A DNA stretch of 10,166 bases from Methylotenera sp. (GCA_027310735.1 DAIDAH010000094.1:1-10166), one strand, 5' to 3'. Shown: positions 1 through 7,177, numbered from the stretch's first letter. Notes: generated by a model from the letters alone, not told the origin. Program-made: numbers and translations.

Positions 1-2365
1 ATCAGGAAGTGCAGGTTCATGCGTATCATCACTTAACAGCGGCAGCATTCCAGGGTTAACGCTAGGCAATGGACCATGCACATCCGGCACTGCGCATTAT
101 GCAATTACGTATCCTAATGGCAATCAAAAATCCACTTGTGAGACCATGACGGTCAGAATCACAGCGCATGATGCAGCACATGGCGAAGTTACGCCTCCAG
201 CAGCAACCCAGATTGCCTTATCCACGAACATTTCTGGTATAGCAACAGCTGCTAGCTGGACAAAAAAAACAGGCGGCGGTACTTTCAATACATCAACTAA
301 TGTTTACGCTTTTAGCGGTGCGGAGACTTTTGCTGAATTTAATCTGACTCGCACAACAATAACAGCTAGCCCACATATCAACATTGATGTTACCGATGGA
401 AGCAAGACCGACCTTAACGGCGATGCTATTGAAGATGCTAAGGCACAATTCTCCGCTGCCAGTGCTGACCTTTACTCTGACAACGCGGGAACGCTCGCCA
501 CTATACCTACATTGACTGCTGGAGCGAATTCAAACACATATTATGTAAAAGTAGTAGGACTGAACGGTTCGTGCTCCAGCGTCATTACTGGCTCCAAAAC
601 CGTAACAATGGGGTATCAATGTCAGGATCCTGCCTCATGCTATACAACAAACGCGCCAGTCTGTGGAGCCGGGAATGGTTATCTGTGCCTAACACCTTAC
701 AACACTAACGTTGCTCAAACTGCTCAAGCATTGTCTGCAAACAACCAAGGAAGCACGTCTAGCACCGCATCTATTCCACTGATTTTCGACGCCAACGGCT
801 ATGCGCCGATTACATTTAACTACTTGGATGTAGGCAAAATCAATCTATTCATGACCTCAGTTGGCGGCACAACTGTAGCTGGAAGTACAAACAACTTCTT
901 AGTAAAACCATTAAATTTTACAGTCATTCCGTGTAAAGCTGCAGTTTCAGGAGACTGTACCAGCTCGCCAGCAGACCCAGGCACAAGTGGAGGTGGTAGC
1001 ACTTTTGCCAAGGCAGGCGAGGTTTTCAAAGCCACCATCAAGGCAACTGCGCTTGGTGGCAGCACGACACCGAGTTACGGCCTAGGAAGCTCGAATAACA
1101 CTGAACAAGTTAACCTATCCATGCTCAGGCAAGCGCCTACAGACACAAACACGCGTGACGGGAACTTAGGTGGCACAGGCACGACAACTGGCACAGCACT
1201 ATACAGAAGCAACTTCACTAACGGTATTGTGACTTTATCCGACCTCACTTGGGATGAAGTTGGTGTCATCAAGTTAGTAGCCACGAATATTGGCTTCCTT
1301 GGCGATGCGACAGTCACTACCACTGGAACCAGCAGTAATGTTGGAAGGTTCTATCCAGATCATTTTGGTCTCACAGGCTCACTGGTGACGCGGAGTGACT
1401 TACAAACAGTAGAAGGTCAAGCAACACCCTTTACCTATATGGGCGAGCCAATGCTGCTAAACGTGAATGTGACCGCTTATTCCACGAATGAATCTGTCAC
1501 TCAAAACTATATTGGTGCATATGCAAAACTTGATGCAAGTACGCTTAGCAACTGGAATGGCGTAGGTTGCGCCAGTGGCAACCAATGCTTCGGACTAGGT
1601 GCAGTTGAGGGAACTACACCGTTATCAAGCAGATTAACAGTCATGCCCTCTCCAACAAGCACATGGAGCCTTGGAAGTGGCAGCTTCACATTCAACCTCA
1701 CCTTTGCTCGTAACACCAGTGGGCCAGATGGCCCGTTTGATTCACTTTCTATCGGTGCGGCTCCACAGGATACAGATGGCGTAATGTTAAGAGCATCGAC
1801 ATCAACAGATACTGCCCATGCACTAGATCTGGATGTCGCTAGCGGTGGTGGTGTAGATCGTCGCCTCATCGCCACAACAAAAATGCGTTACGGTCGATTA
1901 CGTTTAGTGAATACCTACGGTTCAGAACTACTGGATTCACGCGTTGAAGTCCGCGCCGAATATTGGAACGGTAGCCGATGGGCACTTAACACACTAGACA
2001 AAAGCTTAGCGCTTACTACTGGAAACGTGTTTAGCAGCAATGCAACAGGTAACATCACTACCCCTCCTACAGTCAAATCAATCACACAATTTAGTGCTGG
2101 TAGTGGTGGACTAGGCTACATTGTATTCAACAAGACATCTCTGCCGGGCAGCTTTGATATTGCGCTGAATCTGAATGCGTCAGGCTCAGATTCGTCATGC
2201 AATGTTACTCATGGTGGCACAGCATCTGATATGCCTTGGCTTAAAGCCTTCTGGACAGCGCCGGCCAACTGCAATAGTGTTGCAGGCTGGGCACAGGATC
2301 CTAATGCCCGCGTCAAACTGGGTTCACCGAAAGCACCTTACATCTACCTGAGAGAGCGCTATTGA
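1..2365 (+). CDS. mshQ: MshQ-like MSHA pilus surface protein, DUF6701 C-terminus (5' end missing)
   Basis: The reading frame is open from base 2, so this is the C-terminal 787 residues of a longer protein; the Met codon at 146 is internal and should not be used as the start. The protein is rich in Ser, Thr, Gly and Asn, and looks like an extracellular beta-sandwich protein. Motifs typical of the MshQ/DUF6701 family are visible: a 'DLYSDNAG' strand followed by 'TYYVKVVG' near bases 465-560, 'GRFYPDHFGL' near 1345-1375, 'RLRLVNTYGSELLD' near 1895-1935 followed by 'VRAEYWNGSRW', and a terminal 'YIYLRERY'. Fourteen cysteines lie mostly in closely spaced pairs, for example two CxxxxC-like pairs near 627-690, which suggests disulfides in an exported protein. 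In MSHA loci the mshQ product is a large protein encoded with the minor pilins; its exact role is not settled. Its stop overlaps the TTG start of the next gene, so they are probably co-translated. Its position ahead of mshC is unlike the Vibrio order. Confidence 0.88.
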   Translation, partial: SGSAGSCVSSLNSGSIPGLTLGNGPCTSGTAHYAITYPNGNQKSTCETMTVRITAHDAAHGEVTPPAATQIALSTNISGIATAASWTKKTGGGTFNTSTNVYAFSGAETFAEFNLTRTTITASPHINIDVTDGSKTDLNGDAIEDAKAQFSAASADLYSDNAGTLATIPTLTAGANSNTYYVKVVGLNGSCSSVITGSKTVTMGYQCQDPASCYTTNAPVCGAGNGYLCLTPYNTNVAQTAQALSANNQGSTSSTASIPLIFDANGYAPITFNYLDVGKINLFMTSVGGTTVAGSTNNFLVKPLNFTVIPCKAAVSGDCTSSPADPGTSGGGSTFAKAGEVFKATIKATALGGSTTPSYGLGSSNNTEQVNLSMLRQAPTDTNTRDGNLGGTGTTTGTALYRSNFTNGIVTLSDLTWDEVGVIKLVATNIGFLGDATVTTTGTSSNVGRFYPDHFGLTGSLVTRSDLQTVEGQATPFTYMGEPMLLNVNVTAYSTNESVTQNYIGAYAKLDASTLSNWNGVGCASGNQCFGLGAVEGTTPLSSRLTVMPSPTSTWSLGSGSFTFNLTFARNTSGPDGPFDSLSIGAAPQDTDGVMLRASTSTDTAHALDLDVASGGGVDRRLIATTKMRYGRLRLVNTYGSELLDSRVEVRAEYWNGSRWALNTLDKSLALTTGNVFSSNATGNITTPPTVKSITQFSAGSGGLGYIVFNKTSLPGSFDIALNLNASGSDSSCNVTHGGTASDMPWLKAFWTAPANCNSVAGWAQDPNARVKLGSPKAPYIYLRERY
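2350..2356 (+). promoter_or_regulatory. Ribosome binding site selecting the TTG start of mshC
   Basis: GAGAGAG lies five bases before the TTG at 2362, inside the last codons of mshQ. No other start codon nearby in that frame would give a short, positively charged prepilin leader, so this site supports the TTG start. Confidence 0.55.
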
Positions 2366-2868
2366 AATCGCGCGGATTCACTTTGATAGAATTAATCGCA
2401 ATCATGATTATCGTTGGCATAATGGCCGTGGTGGCATTGCCACGCATGAGCATATTGAATGGTTTTGATGAAAAAGGGCTGCATGACAAGCTCAAAGCAA
2501 GTTTGCAATTTGCACGTAAAACGGCTGTCGCAAGCCGTCGATTTGTATGCCTAAATGTCACTAATGGCGTGGGCGGAACTGTAAGCCTTCGCTTAGAAAA
2601 AGCCAGCCCAGAAAACACCACAGGCAACTGCAATAACATTATTAATGTTGTAGATAATGGTGTAGATTTAAACCCACCATCTGCCGACACTACACCAGGA
2701 TGTGCAAGAAACCAAATATGTGCAGGTGCAACGCTGTCACTTACATCCTCTAGTGCATCGTTCAGATTCGACCCACTAGGCCGTTTAAATCCTGTCAGCA
2801 ATGTGACTTTTTCTACTACAGGTCAACCCAATATCGTGATAGAAGCTGAGACAGGCAATGTTCAGTAA
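2362..2868 (+). CDS. mshC: MshC-like minor pilin (GspH-type type IV prepilin)
   Basis: A 168-residue prepilin beginning at a TTG codon that shares bases with the mshQ stop (TTGA). The leader is MKSRG, with prepilin peptidase cleavage expected between Gly5 and Phe6. The mature N-terminus FTLIEL carries Glu at +5 and Pro at +22, as in true type IV pilins, and one hydrophobic helix spans about residues 6-28. The remainder is a globular GspH/MshC-like domain: 'LQFARKTAVASRR' follows the helix, and near the end are 'FRFDPLGR' and 'IVIEAETGNV', which are characteristic of MshC proteins. Four cysteines (near residues 63, 89, 111 and 117) could form two disulfides. It is expected to be a minor pilin in the tip or initiation complex with MshD, MshO and MshP. 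It is not the major pilin MshA, judged by the GspH-type features. The mshD start lies within its last 11 bases. Confidence 0.85.
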   Translation: MKSRGFTLIELIAIMIIVGIMAVVALPRMSILNGFDEKGLHDKLKASLQFARKTAVASRRFVCLNVTNGVGGTVSLRLEKASPENTTGNCNNIINVVDNGVDLNPPSADTTPGCARNQICAGATLSLTSSSASFRFDPLGRLNPVSNVTFSTTGQPNIVIEAETGNVQ

Positions 2869-3418
2869 ACAAGGTCGAGATCAATCCGGATTTACGCTGA
2901 TAGAGCTGATTATTTTCATTGTCATTGTCAGCGTGGCACTAACAGGCGTGCTTACCGTACTCAATATCACTGCAAAATCGAGTGCAGATCCATTGCTACG
3001 CAAACAAGCGCTGGCAATTGCGGAAGCATTACTGGAAGAAGTGATGCTACAACCTTTCACCTACTGCGACCCTGATGATGCTTCGGCGGCAACTGCTACC
3101 AGTACCGCAGGTTGCTCAACAACGGTAGAAGCGATGGGGCCTGATGTAAACCCTAATGGCGCAACCGAGACCCGCGCTTCTAGTACAGACCCGTTTGACA
3201 ACGTCAACGATTACAACGGTCTGAGCACTACCACCAATATTGCGGGCGGTGGCCCAGCAAAATATACCGCGAATATCTCTGTAACTGCTACAGATTTAGG
3301 TGCCATCACGGCAGCCTCAGGCAATGCACTGCTAGTCTCAGTGTCAGTAAACTCTGGAACTGAGACCATTGTGCTTGAAGGGTATAGAACCCGCTACTCA
3401 CCGAATACATTGCCATGA
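2858..3418 (+). CDS. mshD: MshD minor pilin (type IV prepilin-like)
   Basis: A 186-residue prepilin-like protein. The leader MFSKQGRDQSG is cut after Gly11, leaving FTLIELI with Glu at +5, followed by a hydrophobic helix to about residue 35. The family signature is strong: after the helix comes 'SADPLLRKQALAIAEALLEE', then 'QPFTYCDPDD' at roughly residues 66-75. This block is very typical of MshD. Its two cysteines (Cys69 and the one in 'AGCST') could pair. The C-terminal half is a Thr/Ala/Ser/Asn-rich beta domain ending 'VLEGYRTRYSP'. The gene starts inside the last 11 bases of mshC, and its stop overlaps the mshO start as ATGA, so translation of the minor-pilin set is likely coupled. The expected role is as a pilus-tip or priming subunit processed by a prepilin peptidase, which is not encoded here. 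Confidence 0.9.
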   Translation: MFSKQGRDQSGFTLIELIIFIVIVSVALTGVLTVLNITAKSSADPLLRKQALAIAEALLEEVMLQPFTYCDPDDASAATATSTAGCSTTVEAMGPDVNPNGATETRASSTDPFDNVNDYNGLSTTTNIAGGGPAKYTANISVTATDLGAITAASGNALLVSVSVNSGTETIVLEGYRTRYSPNTLP

Positions 3419-4263
3419 GAAAATCCCAACATTTAACCACAAGATTTTTAACTGTAGGATTCACCCTCATTGAAGTGATTATGGTGATTGCTATCATCGG
3501 CATCATCGCAGGCATGGTGGCTGTTTTTATCACTAAACCAATAGAAGGCTATGTTGACTCTATACGCCGTGCGGAATTAACCGATGCCGCAGATGTAGCG
3601 TTACGCCGCCTCACCCGTGATGTAAGACTCGCGCTACCAAATAGCTTGCGAACAACAGCGGGAGGGATTGAGTTCATTATGACTAAGGCTGGTGGTCGTT
3701 ATCGCGATGAGAATGATGGTTCAACAGCAGGTAACGTACTCAGCTTCAACAATAGCAACACCAAGTTCGATGTGCTTGGCCCAATACCCGCACTAGCTAC
3801 TGGCGTCAGTGGTGACTACATCGTCATTTACAATCTTGGCACTGGTTATTCGCCAGCAGACGCTTACGCTGGAGGCAACCGAGCACAAGTGAGCAGCGTT
3901 TCCGGCAACACCATAACACTAGCCTCCAACACGTTCGCCAACCAATCTCCACCTATTCCTTCACCGAACTCGCGCTTTCAGGTAGTTGGTTTTAGCGACA
4001 AAGTTGTACGTTATCTCTGCAATGGCGACGGCACACTCACCCGTCAGTCAGGATGCGACTTTACAACCACAACAAACTGCTCAAGTACTGCTGTACTTGC
4101 TGGCTCAACTACGACCGAACCAAAAGCCAGTTGCACTATTGATTACACTTCAGCCGCAACAGGCCGCAATGGCCTGCTCTACATAGAGCTCACATTGACC
4201 GATACGCCAAGCGGTGAACGCGTTACACTGTTTCAGCAAATTCACGTGGACAATGCACCATGA
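3415..4263 (+). CDS. mshO: MshO minor pilin
   Basis: A 282-residue prepilin with a longer leader, MRKSQHLTTRFLTVG, and predicted cleavage after Gly15. The mature end FTLIEVIMVIAIIGIIAG keeps Glu at +5. After the helix comes the MshO-like stretch 'FITKPIEGYVDSIRRAELTD' (about residues 39-58) and then 'ALRRLTRDVRLALPNSLR'. This resembles the PilW/GspJ class of larger minor pilins. The C-terminal region carries four cysteines (about residues 202, 210, 219 and 235) around 'RYLCNGDGTLTRQSGCDF', probably two disulfides. The protein ends in a strand typical of the family ('ERVTLFQQIHVDNAP'). The gene overlaps mshD at its start (ATGA) and mshP at its end (ATGA). There is no strong Shine-Dalgarno before the ATG, which suits translational coupling from mshD. 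Confidence 0.9.
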   Translation: MRKSQHLTTRFLTVGFTLIEVIMVIAIIGIIAGMVAVFITKPIEGYVDSIRRAELTDAADVALRRLTRDVRLALPNSLRTTAGGIEFIMTKAGGRYRDENDGSTAGNVLSFNNSNTKFDVLGPIPALATGVSGDYIVIYNLGTGYSPADAYAGGNRAQVSSVSGNTITLASNTFANQSPPIPSPNSRFQVVGFSDKVVRYLCNGDGTLTRQSGCDFTTTTNCSSTAVLAGSTTTEPKASCTIDYTSAATGRNGLLYIELTLTDTPSGERVTLFQQIHVDNAP

Positions 4264-4685
4264 AGTTGTTAAACCGCAGTGCTCAAGGTTTTGCCATTGT
4301 GACAGCCATTTTCATTCTTGTGGTGTTGGCTGTGCTAGGTTCTTTTATTGTCAATGTCTCCACCAACCAACATATCGGCTCAGCATTAGATGTACAGGGC
4401 GTACGTGCCTACCAAGCAGCACGTGCTGGCATTGAGTGGGGACTTTATCAACAATTACGCACCAACTCTTGCGTTGCATCTTCAAACTTACCCCTAGCCG
4501 CGCCAACTTTAACCAGCTTTACCGTAACGGTAACCTGCGCCAAATCAACAGACGCAAATAACGGCCCAACGGTATATTCCATCACATCTACAGCATGTAG
4601 CTCACCCGATGCAACCACACTAGGGTGCCCGAACACCACCCCCGGAAATGCATACATAGAGCGGCGACTTGATGTTACGTTTTGA
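4260..4685 (+). CDS. mshP: MshP minor pilin (PilX-type N-terminus)
   Basis: A 141-residue protein with a short basic leader MKLLNRSAQG and a putative processing site after Gly10. The hydrophobic segment FAIVTAIFILVVLAVLGSF follows. As in MshP/PilX/GspK-type subunits, the residue at +5 is not Glu (here Thr15). This places the protein at the tip of the minor-pilin complex, since such subunits cannot easily pack beneath another pilin. After the helix come the MshP-like 'RAYQAARAGIEWGLYQ' (about residues 48-63) and a small domain with four cysteines, two of them in 'TACSSPDATTLGCPN'. The gene overlaps mshO by four bases. It closes the minor-pilin block, and its TGA stop lies within the -35 box of a promoter for the next block. 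Confidence 0.88.
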   Translation: MKLLNRSAQGFAIVTAIFILVVLAVLGSFIVNVSTNQHIGSALDVQGVRAYQAARAGIEWGLYQQLRTNSCVASSNLPLAAPTLTSFTVTVTCAKSTDANNGPTVYSITSTACSSPDATTLGCPNTTPGNAYIERRLDVTF

Positions 4686-4708
4686 CATTCTGGTGAATTT
4701 GTTACAAT
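4682..4708 (+). promoter_or_regulatory. Predicted sigma70 promoter for the mshI-mshM assembly block
   Basis: A perfect TTGACA (4682-4687) is followed after 15 bases by TACAAT (4703-4708), preceded by TG at 4700-4701 as in an extended -10 element. The 15-base spacer is shorter than the usual 16-18, which the extended -10 could offset. The -35 box overlaps the mshP stop codon. Transcription would begin near 4715, leaving a leader of about 70 bases before mshI. This is the only gap in an otherwise overlapping gene string, so a promoter here is plausible. Confidence 0.55.
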
Positions 4709-4720
4709 GAGTCAGGGTAT

Positions 4721-4762
4721 GCTAATTACAAAGCTAATATTGTTAATACAAGCTTAATTAAC
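4721..4762 (+). repeat. AT-rich repeated motif and inverted repeat in the mshI leader
   Basis: GCTAAT occurs at 4721-4726 and 4733-4738. A longer imperfect direct repeat pairs the block starting at 4724 (AATTACAAAGCTAAT) with one starting at 4745 (AATACAAGCTTAAT), about 21 bases or two helical turns apart. GTTAAT (4742-4747) and ATTAAC (4757-4762) form a 6-base inverted repeat with a 9-base spacer. The sites lie just downstream of the predicted start of transcription, where a repressor operator would sit. No specific regulator can be named, and AT-rich DNA produces such repeats by chance. Confidence 0.3.
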
Positions 4763-4775
4763 TAACAAAATTTAT

Positions 4776-4780
4776 AGAGA
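4776..4780 (+). promoter_or_regulatory. Ribosome binding site of mshI
   Basis: AGAGA lies five bases before the ATG at 4786. A second ATG at 4782, in another frame, is only one base from this site and opens a five-codon frame ending at 4799, so 4786 is the better start. Confidence 0.5.
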
Positions 4781-4785
4781 TATGC

Positions 4786-5727
4786 ATGCAATTTTTTAAT
4801 AAGAAAAAGAAACCTGGCTGGTATGCAATAAGTGCGACAGAACAAGGTGCTTGCGTGGCACATGTATTAAAAAGTCCTGATGACAAGCCTATGGTTACAC
4901 TTGCAAAATCTAGAAATGAAAACCTCAAAGACAATACAGCAACCAAAACATTAGTTAACGACTTAAATCTGGCCAGCCACCATTGCTCCTTATTACTAAA
5001 GCATGGTGAATATCAGCTACTGCAAATTGAAAAGCCTAATGTTCCTGCTGAAGAACTAAAACAGGCAGTGCGGTGGAAGCTTAAAGATATGATTGATTAT
5101 CCTGTAGAACAGGCAACCATTGATGTAATCAACATTCCTACCAACCCTGACAATGCACGTCGACAAGCCTATGTTTATGCGGTTGCCACGCGTAATGAGT
5201 TGATTAGTACTTACATCCAAAGCTTAATTGAGTTTTCCGAATCCGGCTTGGAAGTCATTGATATTCCTGAGCTTGCTCAGCGCAATGTAGCCGCATACCT
5301 TGAACAAGAAAACCGAGGTTTGGCGATGCTTTCTATCAACGGCGCAGATGGCTTACTGACCTTTACATCCAATGGCGAGCTCTATTATGCGCGTGGCATT
5401 GATGTAAACATTAAGCATCTGCTAAATGATGATAGCGAACAGAAATCTACTATTTTTGAGCGCTTATCGCTGGAGATTCAACGCTCTTTGGATAACTTTG
5501 AACGTCAATTCCCTTACATCAATGTCAATCGCTTAGTCTTGGCGCCATTCGTGGGGCGTGAGGATTTTTATGATTACTTAAAAACCTCACTTTTTGTGCA
5601 GGTTGATCGCTTTGATTTAGCTGATGTATTTAGTTTTGAAACTGGCGTTGAATTAGGTGATTTAGCAATGCAAGCCAGTTTACTACCAGCACTAGGTGCG
5701 GCATTACGCGAAGAGCAATCATCATGA
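4786..5727 (+). CDS. mshI: MshI, PilM-like cytoplasmic pilus assembly protein
   Basis: A 313-residue protein with no signal peptide or membrane segment, close to the usual MshI length. The start 'MQFFNKKKKPGWYAIS' is typical of MshI: a short amphipathic basic N-terminus, then the first strand of an actin-like fold. A strongly family-specific block lies at about residues 85-112, 'NVPAEELKQAVRWKLKD' followed by 'MIDYPVEQATIDV'. Later come 'SGLEVIDIPELAQRN' (about 151-165) and 'ERLSLEIQRSLDNFERQFP' (about 225-243), the region equivalent to the PilM helix that carries the second half of the ATPase-like fold. PilM proteins bind the cytoplasmic tail of PilN through an INLL-type motif, and the next gene encodes exactly such a tail, so the two products probably bind each other. 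The stop overlaps the next start by four bases (ATGA). Confidence 0.9.
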   Translation: MQFFNKKKKPGWYAISATEQGACVAHVLKSPDDKPMVTLAKSRNENLKDNTATKTLVNDLNLASHHCSLLLKHGEYQLLQIEKPNVPAEELKQAVRWKLKDMIDYPVEQATIDVINIPTNPDNARRQAYVYAVATRNELISTYIQSLIEFSESGLEVIDIPELAQRNVAAYLEQENRGLAMLSINGADGLLTFTSNGELYYARGIDVNIKHLLNDDSEQKSTIFERLSLEIQRSLDNFERQFPYINVNRLVLAPFVGREDFYDYLKTSLFVQVDRFDLADVFSFETGVELGDLAMQASLLPALGAALREEQSS

Positions 5728-6455
5728 GCCAGCAAATTAACCTGCTAAACCCAGCGCTTATCAAGCAAAAGGATTTATTGAATCCGAATAATATAGCGAT
5801 AACACTTGGATTATTAACATTATTAATGCTTGTGTATTATGGCGTTTCTCAAAAACAACTATCTGCATTGACCGTACAACGTAGCCAAGTTGCCAGCGAG
5901 CTTTCAGCCAGGCAAGCTGAGTTAAAACAAGCAACCATACTGCATACGCCACGCGCGTTGAATAAAGCATTGCTAGACCAAATAGCACTACTGGAGCAAA
6001 AAGAAGAAATGCAACAGCAAGTACTACAAACCATCAACTTGAGTTCCACAACACCCGATAAGGGCTACGCGGCCTTAATGCGCGCTTTTGCCAAGCAAAG
6101 CCTGAATGGATTGTGGCTCACCAGCTTTAGCATCGACAGCTACACCGATAAGTTAAACATCAGTGGTCGCTCACTACAAGCTGACTTTGTTCCAGAGTAT
6201 ATTGCCCGCTTAGGCAATGAACCTGCATTACAAGGAAAGTCATTTTCTGCTTTAACCATGAGCTTACCAAAACCAGATACTTCTGCAACGAATAAACCAT
6301 CTGCGCCCCCTTCGGCGCAGACAATAAATCCTACAGATAAAGCCTCTCAGCCTCCTATTGAAACACCGTATATTGAATTTACATTGCAATCTACTGATGA
6401 AAAATTAACGCCTAACAGCGCATCGACTTCAGTTAAGAATGGGAGTAAATCTTGA
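5724..6455 (+). CDS. PilN-domain MSHA assembly protein (often labelled MshI2)
   Basis: A 243-residue bitopic inner-membrane protein. The cytoplasmic tail MSQQINLLNPAL carries the INLL motif (residues 5-8) by which PilN proteins bind PilM. One membrane helix follows at about residues 23-41, then a Gln/Leu/Ala-rich coiled coil (about 44-105), then a PilN-like alpha/beta periplasmic domain ('LNGLWLTSFSIDS' and 'LNISGRSLQADFVPEYIARL'). Before the last strand ('YIEFTLQS') there is a Pro/Ser/Thr-rich linker (about residues 183-213) that holds a GC-rich DNA hairpin. There are no cysteines. It is the PilN equivalent in an MshI-PilN-MshJ platform that aligns the inner-membrane machinery with the secretin. 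GAAGAG at 5710-5715 is a good ribosome binding site for its ATG. Its stop shares bases with the TTG start of mshJ. Confidence 0.85.
   Translation: MSQQINLLNPALIKQKDLLNPNNIAITLGLLTLLMLVYYGVSQKQLSALTVQRSQVASELSARQAELKQATILHTPRALNKALLDQIALLEQKEEMQQQVLQTINLSSTTPDKGYAALMRAFAKQSLNGLWLTSFSIDSYTDKLNISGRSLQADFVPEYIARLGNEPALQGKSFSALTMSLPKPDTSATNKPSAPPSAQTINPTDKASQPPIETPYIEFTLQSTDEKLTPNSASTSVKNGSKS
6300..6321 (+). repeat. GC-rich 8-bp perfect inverted repeat inside the PilN-like gene
   Basis: TCTGCGCC (6300-6307) and GGCGCAGA (6314-6321) are exact reverse complements around a 6-base loop. They stand out in an AT-rich surrounding and fall in the low-complexity linker coding region, where it reads SAPPSAQ. 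No T-run follows, so it is not a standard intrinsic terminator. It could be a dispersed repeat copy or chance. Confidence 0.4.
6441..6445 (+). promoter_or_regulatory. Ribosome binding site selecting the TTG start of mshJ
   Basis: GGGAG lies six bases before the TTG at 6452 and is among the clearest Shine-Dalgarno sequences in the window. It supports the TTG start, which overlaps the upstream stop as TTGA. Confidence 0.6.
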
Positions 6456-7177
6456 ACCCATCATTAATGCAATCTTGGTTATCCGTAACAAGCAAATTTG
6501 AAGCGTTAAATAAACGTGAACGCTGGCTGGTATTCTTAACCTTACTGTTCGTTGTTTATGCTGCAATCAATGCCTTGCTGCTAAGCCCTGTACTCTCACA
6601 AAAAAAGACCATCACGACAGAGTTTGCTTCTGAACAATCTCAAGTTCAGCAATTACAACAGCAAATTACGATACTGAACAGTCAAAATATAATAGACCCA
6701 GATGCACAAAGTAAACTGCGCATTTCAGACCTAAGAGCTAATCTACAACAATTGGACACGCAACTAAGTGGCATGCAATCTACATTGATTAGCCCAGAAA
6801 AAATGCCTGAATTACTGCGTAGTCTGTTAAAAAGAAACAGAAAGCTTAACCTTATAGAGCTCAAAACATTACCTACACAAGGTTTGCTTGAGACTGCAAC
6901 ATCCGAAATCAACAATGCGGTTTCATCCGAGAAAAATACCCAGCAAGCACCTGTAAAAGCCAAACAAGATGAAGCCCCTGTATACAAACATGGTGTAGAA
7001 ATTACGGTTGAAGGACGTTATTTGGATTTACTTGAATATGTTTCTGTTCTAGAAAAAATGCCTTGGCATGTCTTATGGAGTAAGGCTGCGCTAAATGTTG
7101 ACCAGCATACGCAACTTAGCCAGTTAAAGCTAACGGTGTATACCCTGAGTTTAGATAAAACATGGTTGAGTATTTAA
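6452..7177 (+). CDS. mshJ: MshJ, PilO-like inner-membrane assembly protein
   Basis: A 241-residue protein starting at TTG, with a good ribosome binding site. The cytoplasmic N-terminus ends in 'LNKRERWLVFL', a typical MshJ/PilO/GspM beginning, and a single membrane helix spans about residues 25-47. A Gln-rich coiled coil follows (about 55-112), then a ferredoxin-like periplasmic domain beginning near 'MPELLRSLLKRNRKLNLIELKTLP' (shown here only as the region at about residues 116-139). A charged Ala/Glu/Lys/Gln linker (about 145-178) interrupts the domain before 'GVEITVEGRYLDLLEYVSVL', which is the conserved strand-helix of this family. There are no cysteines. It should pair with the preceding PilN-like protein through its coiled coil and periplasmic domain. 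The TAA stop overlaps the mshK start by one base. Confidence 0.88.
   Translation: MNPSLMQSWLSVTSKFEALNKRERWLVFLTLLFVVYAAINALLLSPVLSQKKTITTEFASEQSQVQQLQQQITILNSQNIIDPDAQSKLRISDLRANLQQLDTQLSGMQSTLISPEKMPELLRSLLKRNRKLNLIELKTLPTQGLLETATSEINNAVSSEKNTQQAPVKAKQDEAPVYKHGVEITVEGRYLDLLEYVSVLEKMPWHVLWSKAALNVDQHTQLSQLKLTVYTLSLDKTWLSI

Noticed and set aside
146..148. ATG at 146 as the start of the first gene
   Set aside because: The frame is open upstream to the window edge and encodes similar Cys/Ser-rich sequence. There is no Shine-Dalgarno, so this is an internal Met.
2313..2801. Minus-strand open frame of 162 codons opposite mshC
   Set aside because: It is a mirror of a well-supported pilin gene, and its hydrophobic Met/Ile-rich end is the complement of the pilin helix codons.
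4160..4176. Small inverted repeats with 5-6 base stems, such as CAGGCC/GGCCTG at 4160-4176, ACGGCT/AGCCGT at 2521-2538, TTACCG/CGGTAA at 4519-4533 and GGGCC/GGCCC at 1721-1734
   Set aside because: Stems this short are expected many times by chance in 10 kb; all lie within coding sequence and none is followed by a T-run.
3986..4435. Plus-strand out-of-frame open frames inside mshO and mshP
   Set aside because: They overlap family-confirmed genes throughout, have no ribosome binding site and show biased, repetitive composition.
4782..4799. Five-codon open frame overlapping the mshI start
   Set aside because: Its ATG is too close to the ribosome binding site to be used well, and a frame this short could easily be chance.
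7162..7164. ATG at 7162 as the mshK start
   Set aside because: It would add five residues ahead of a normal signal peptide and increase overlap with mshJ; the ATG at 7177 gives a better signal peptide and a one-base overlap.
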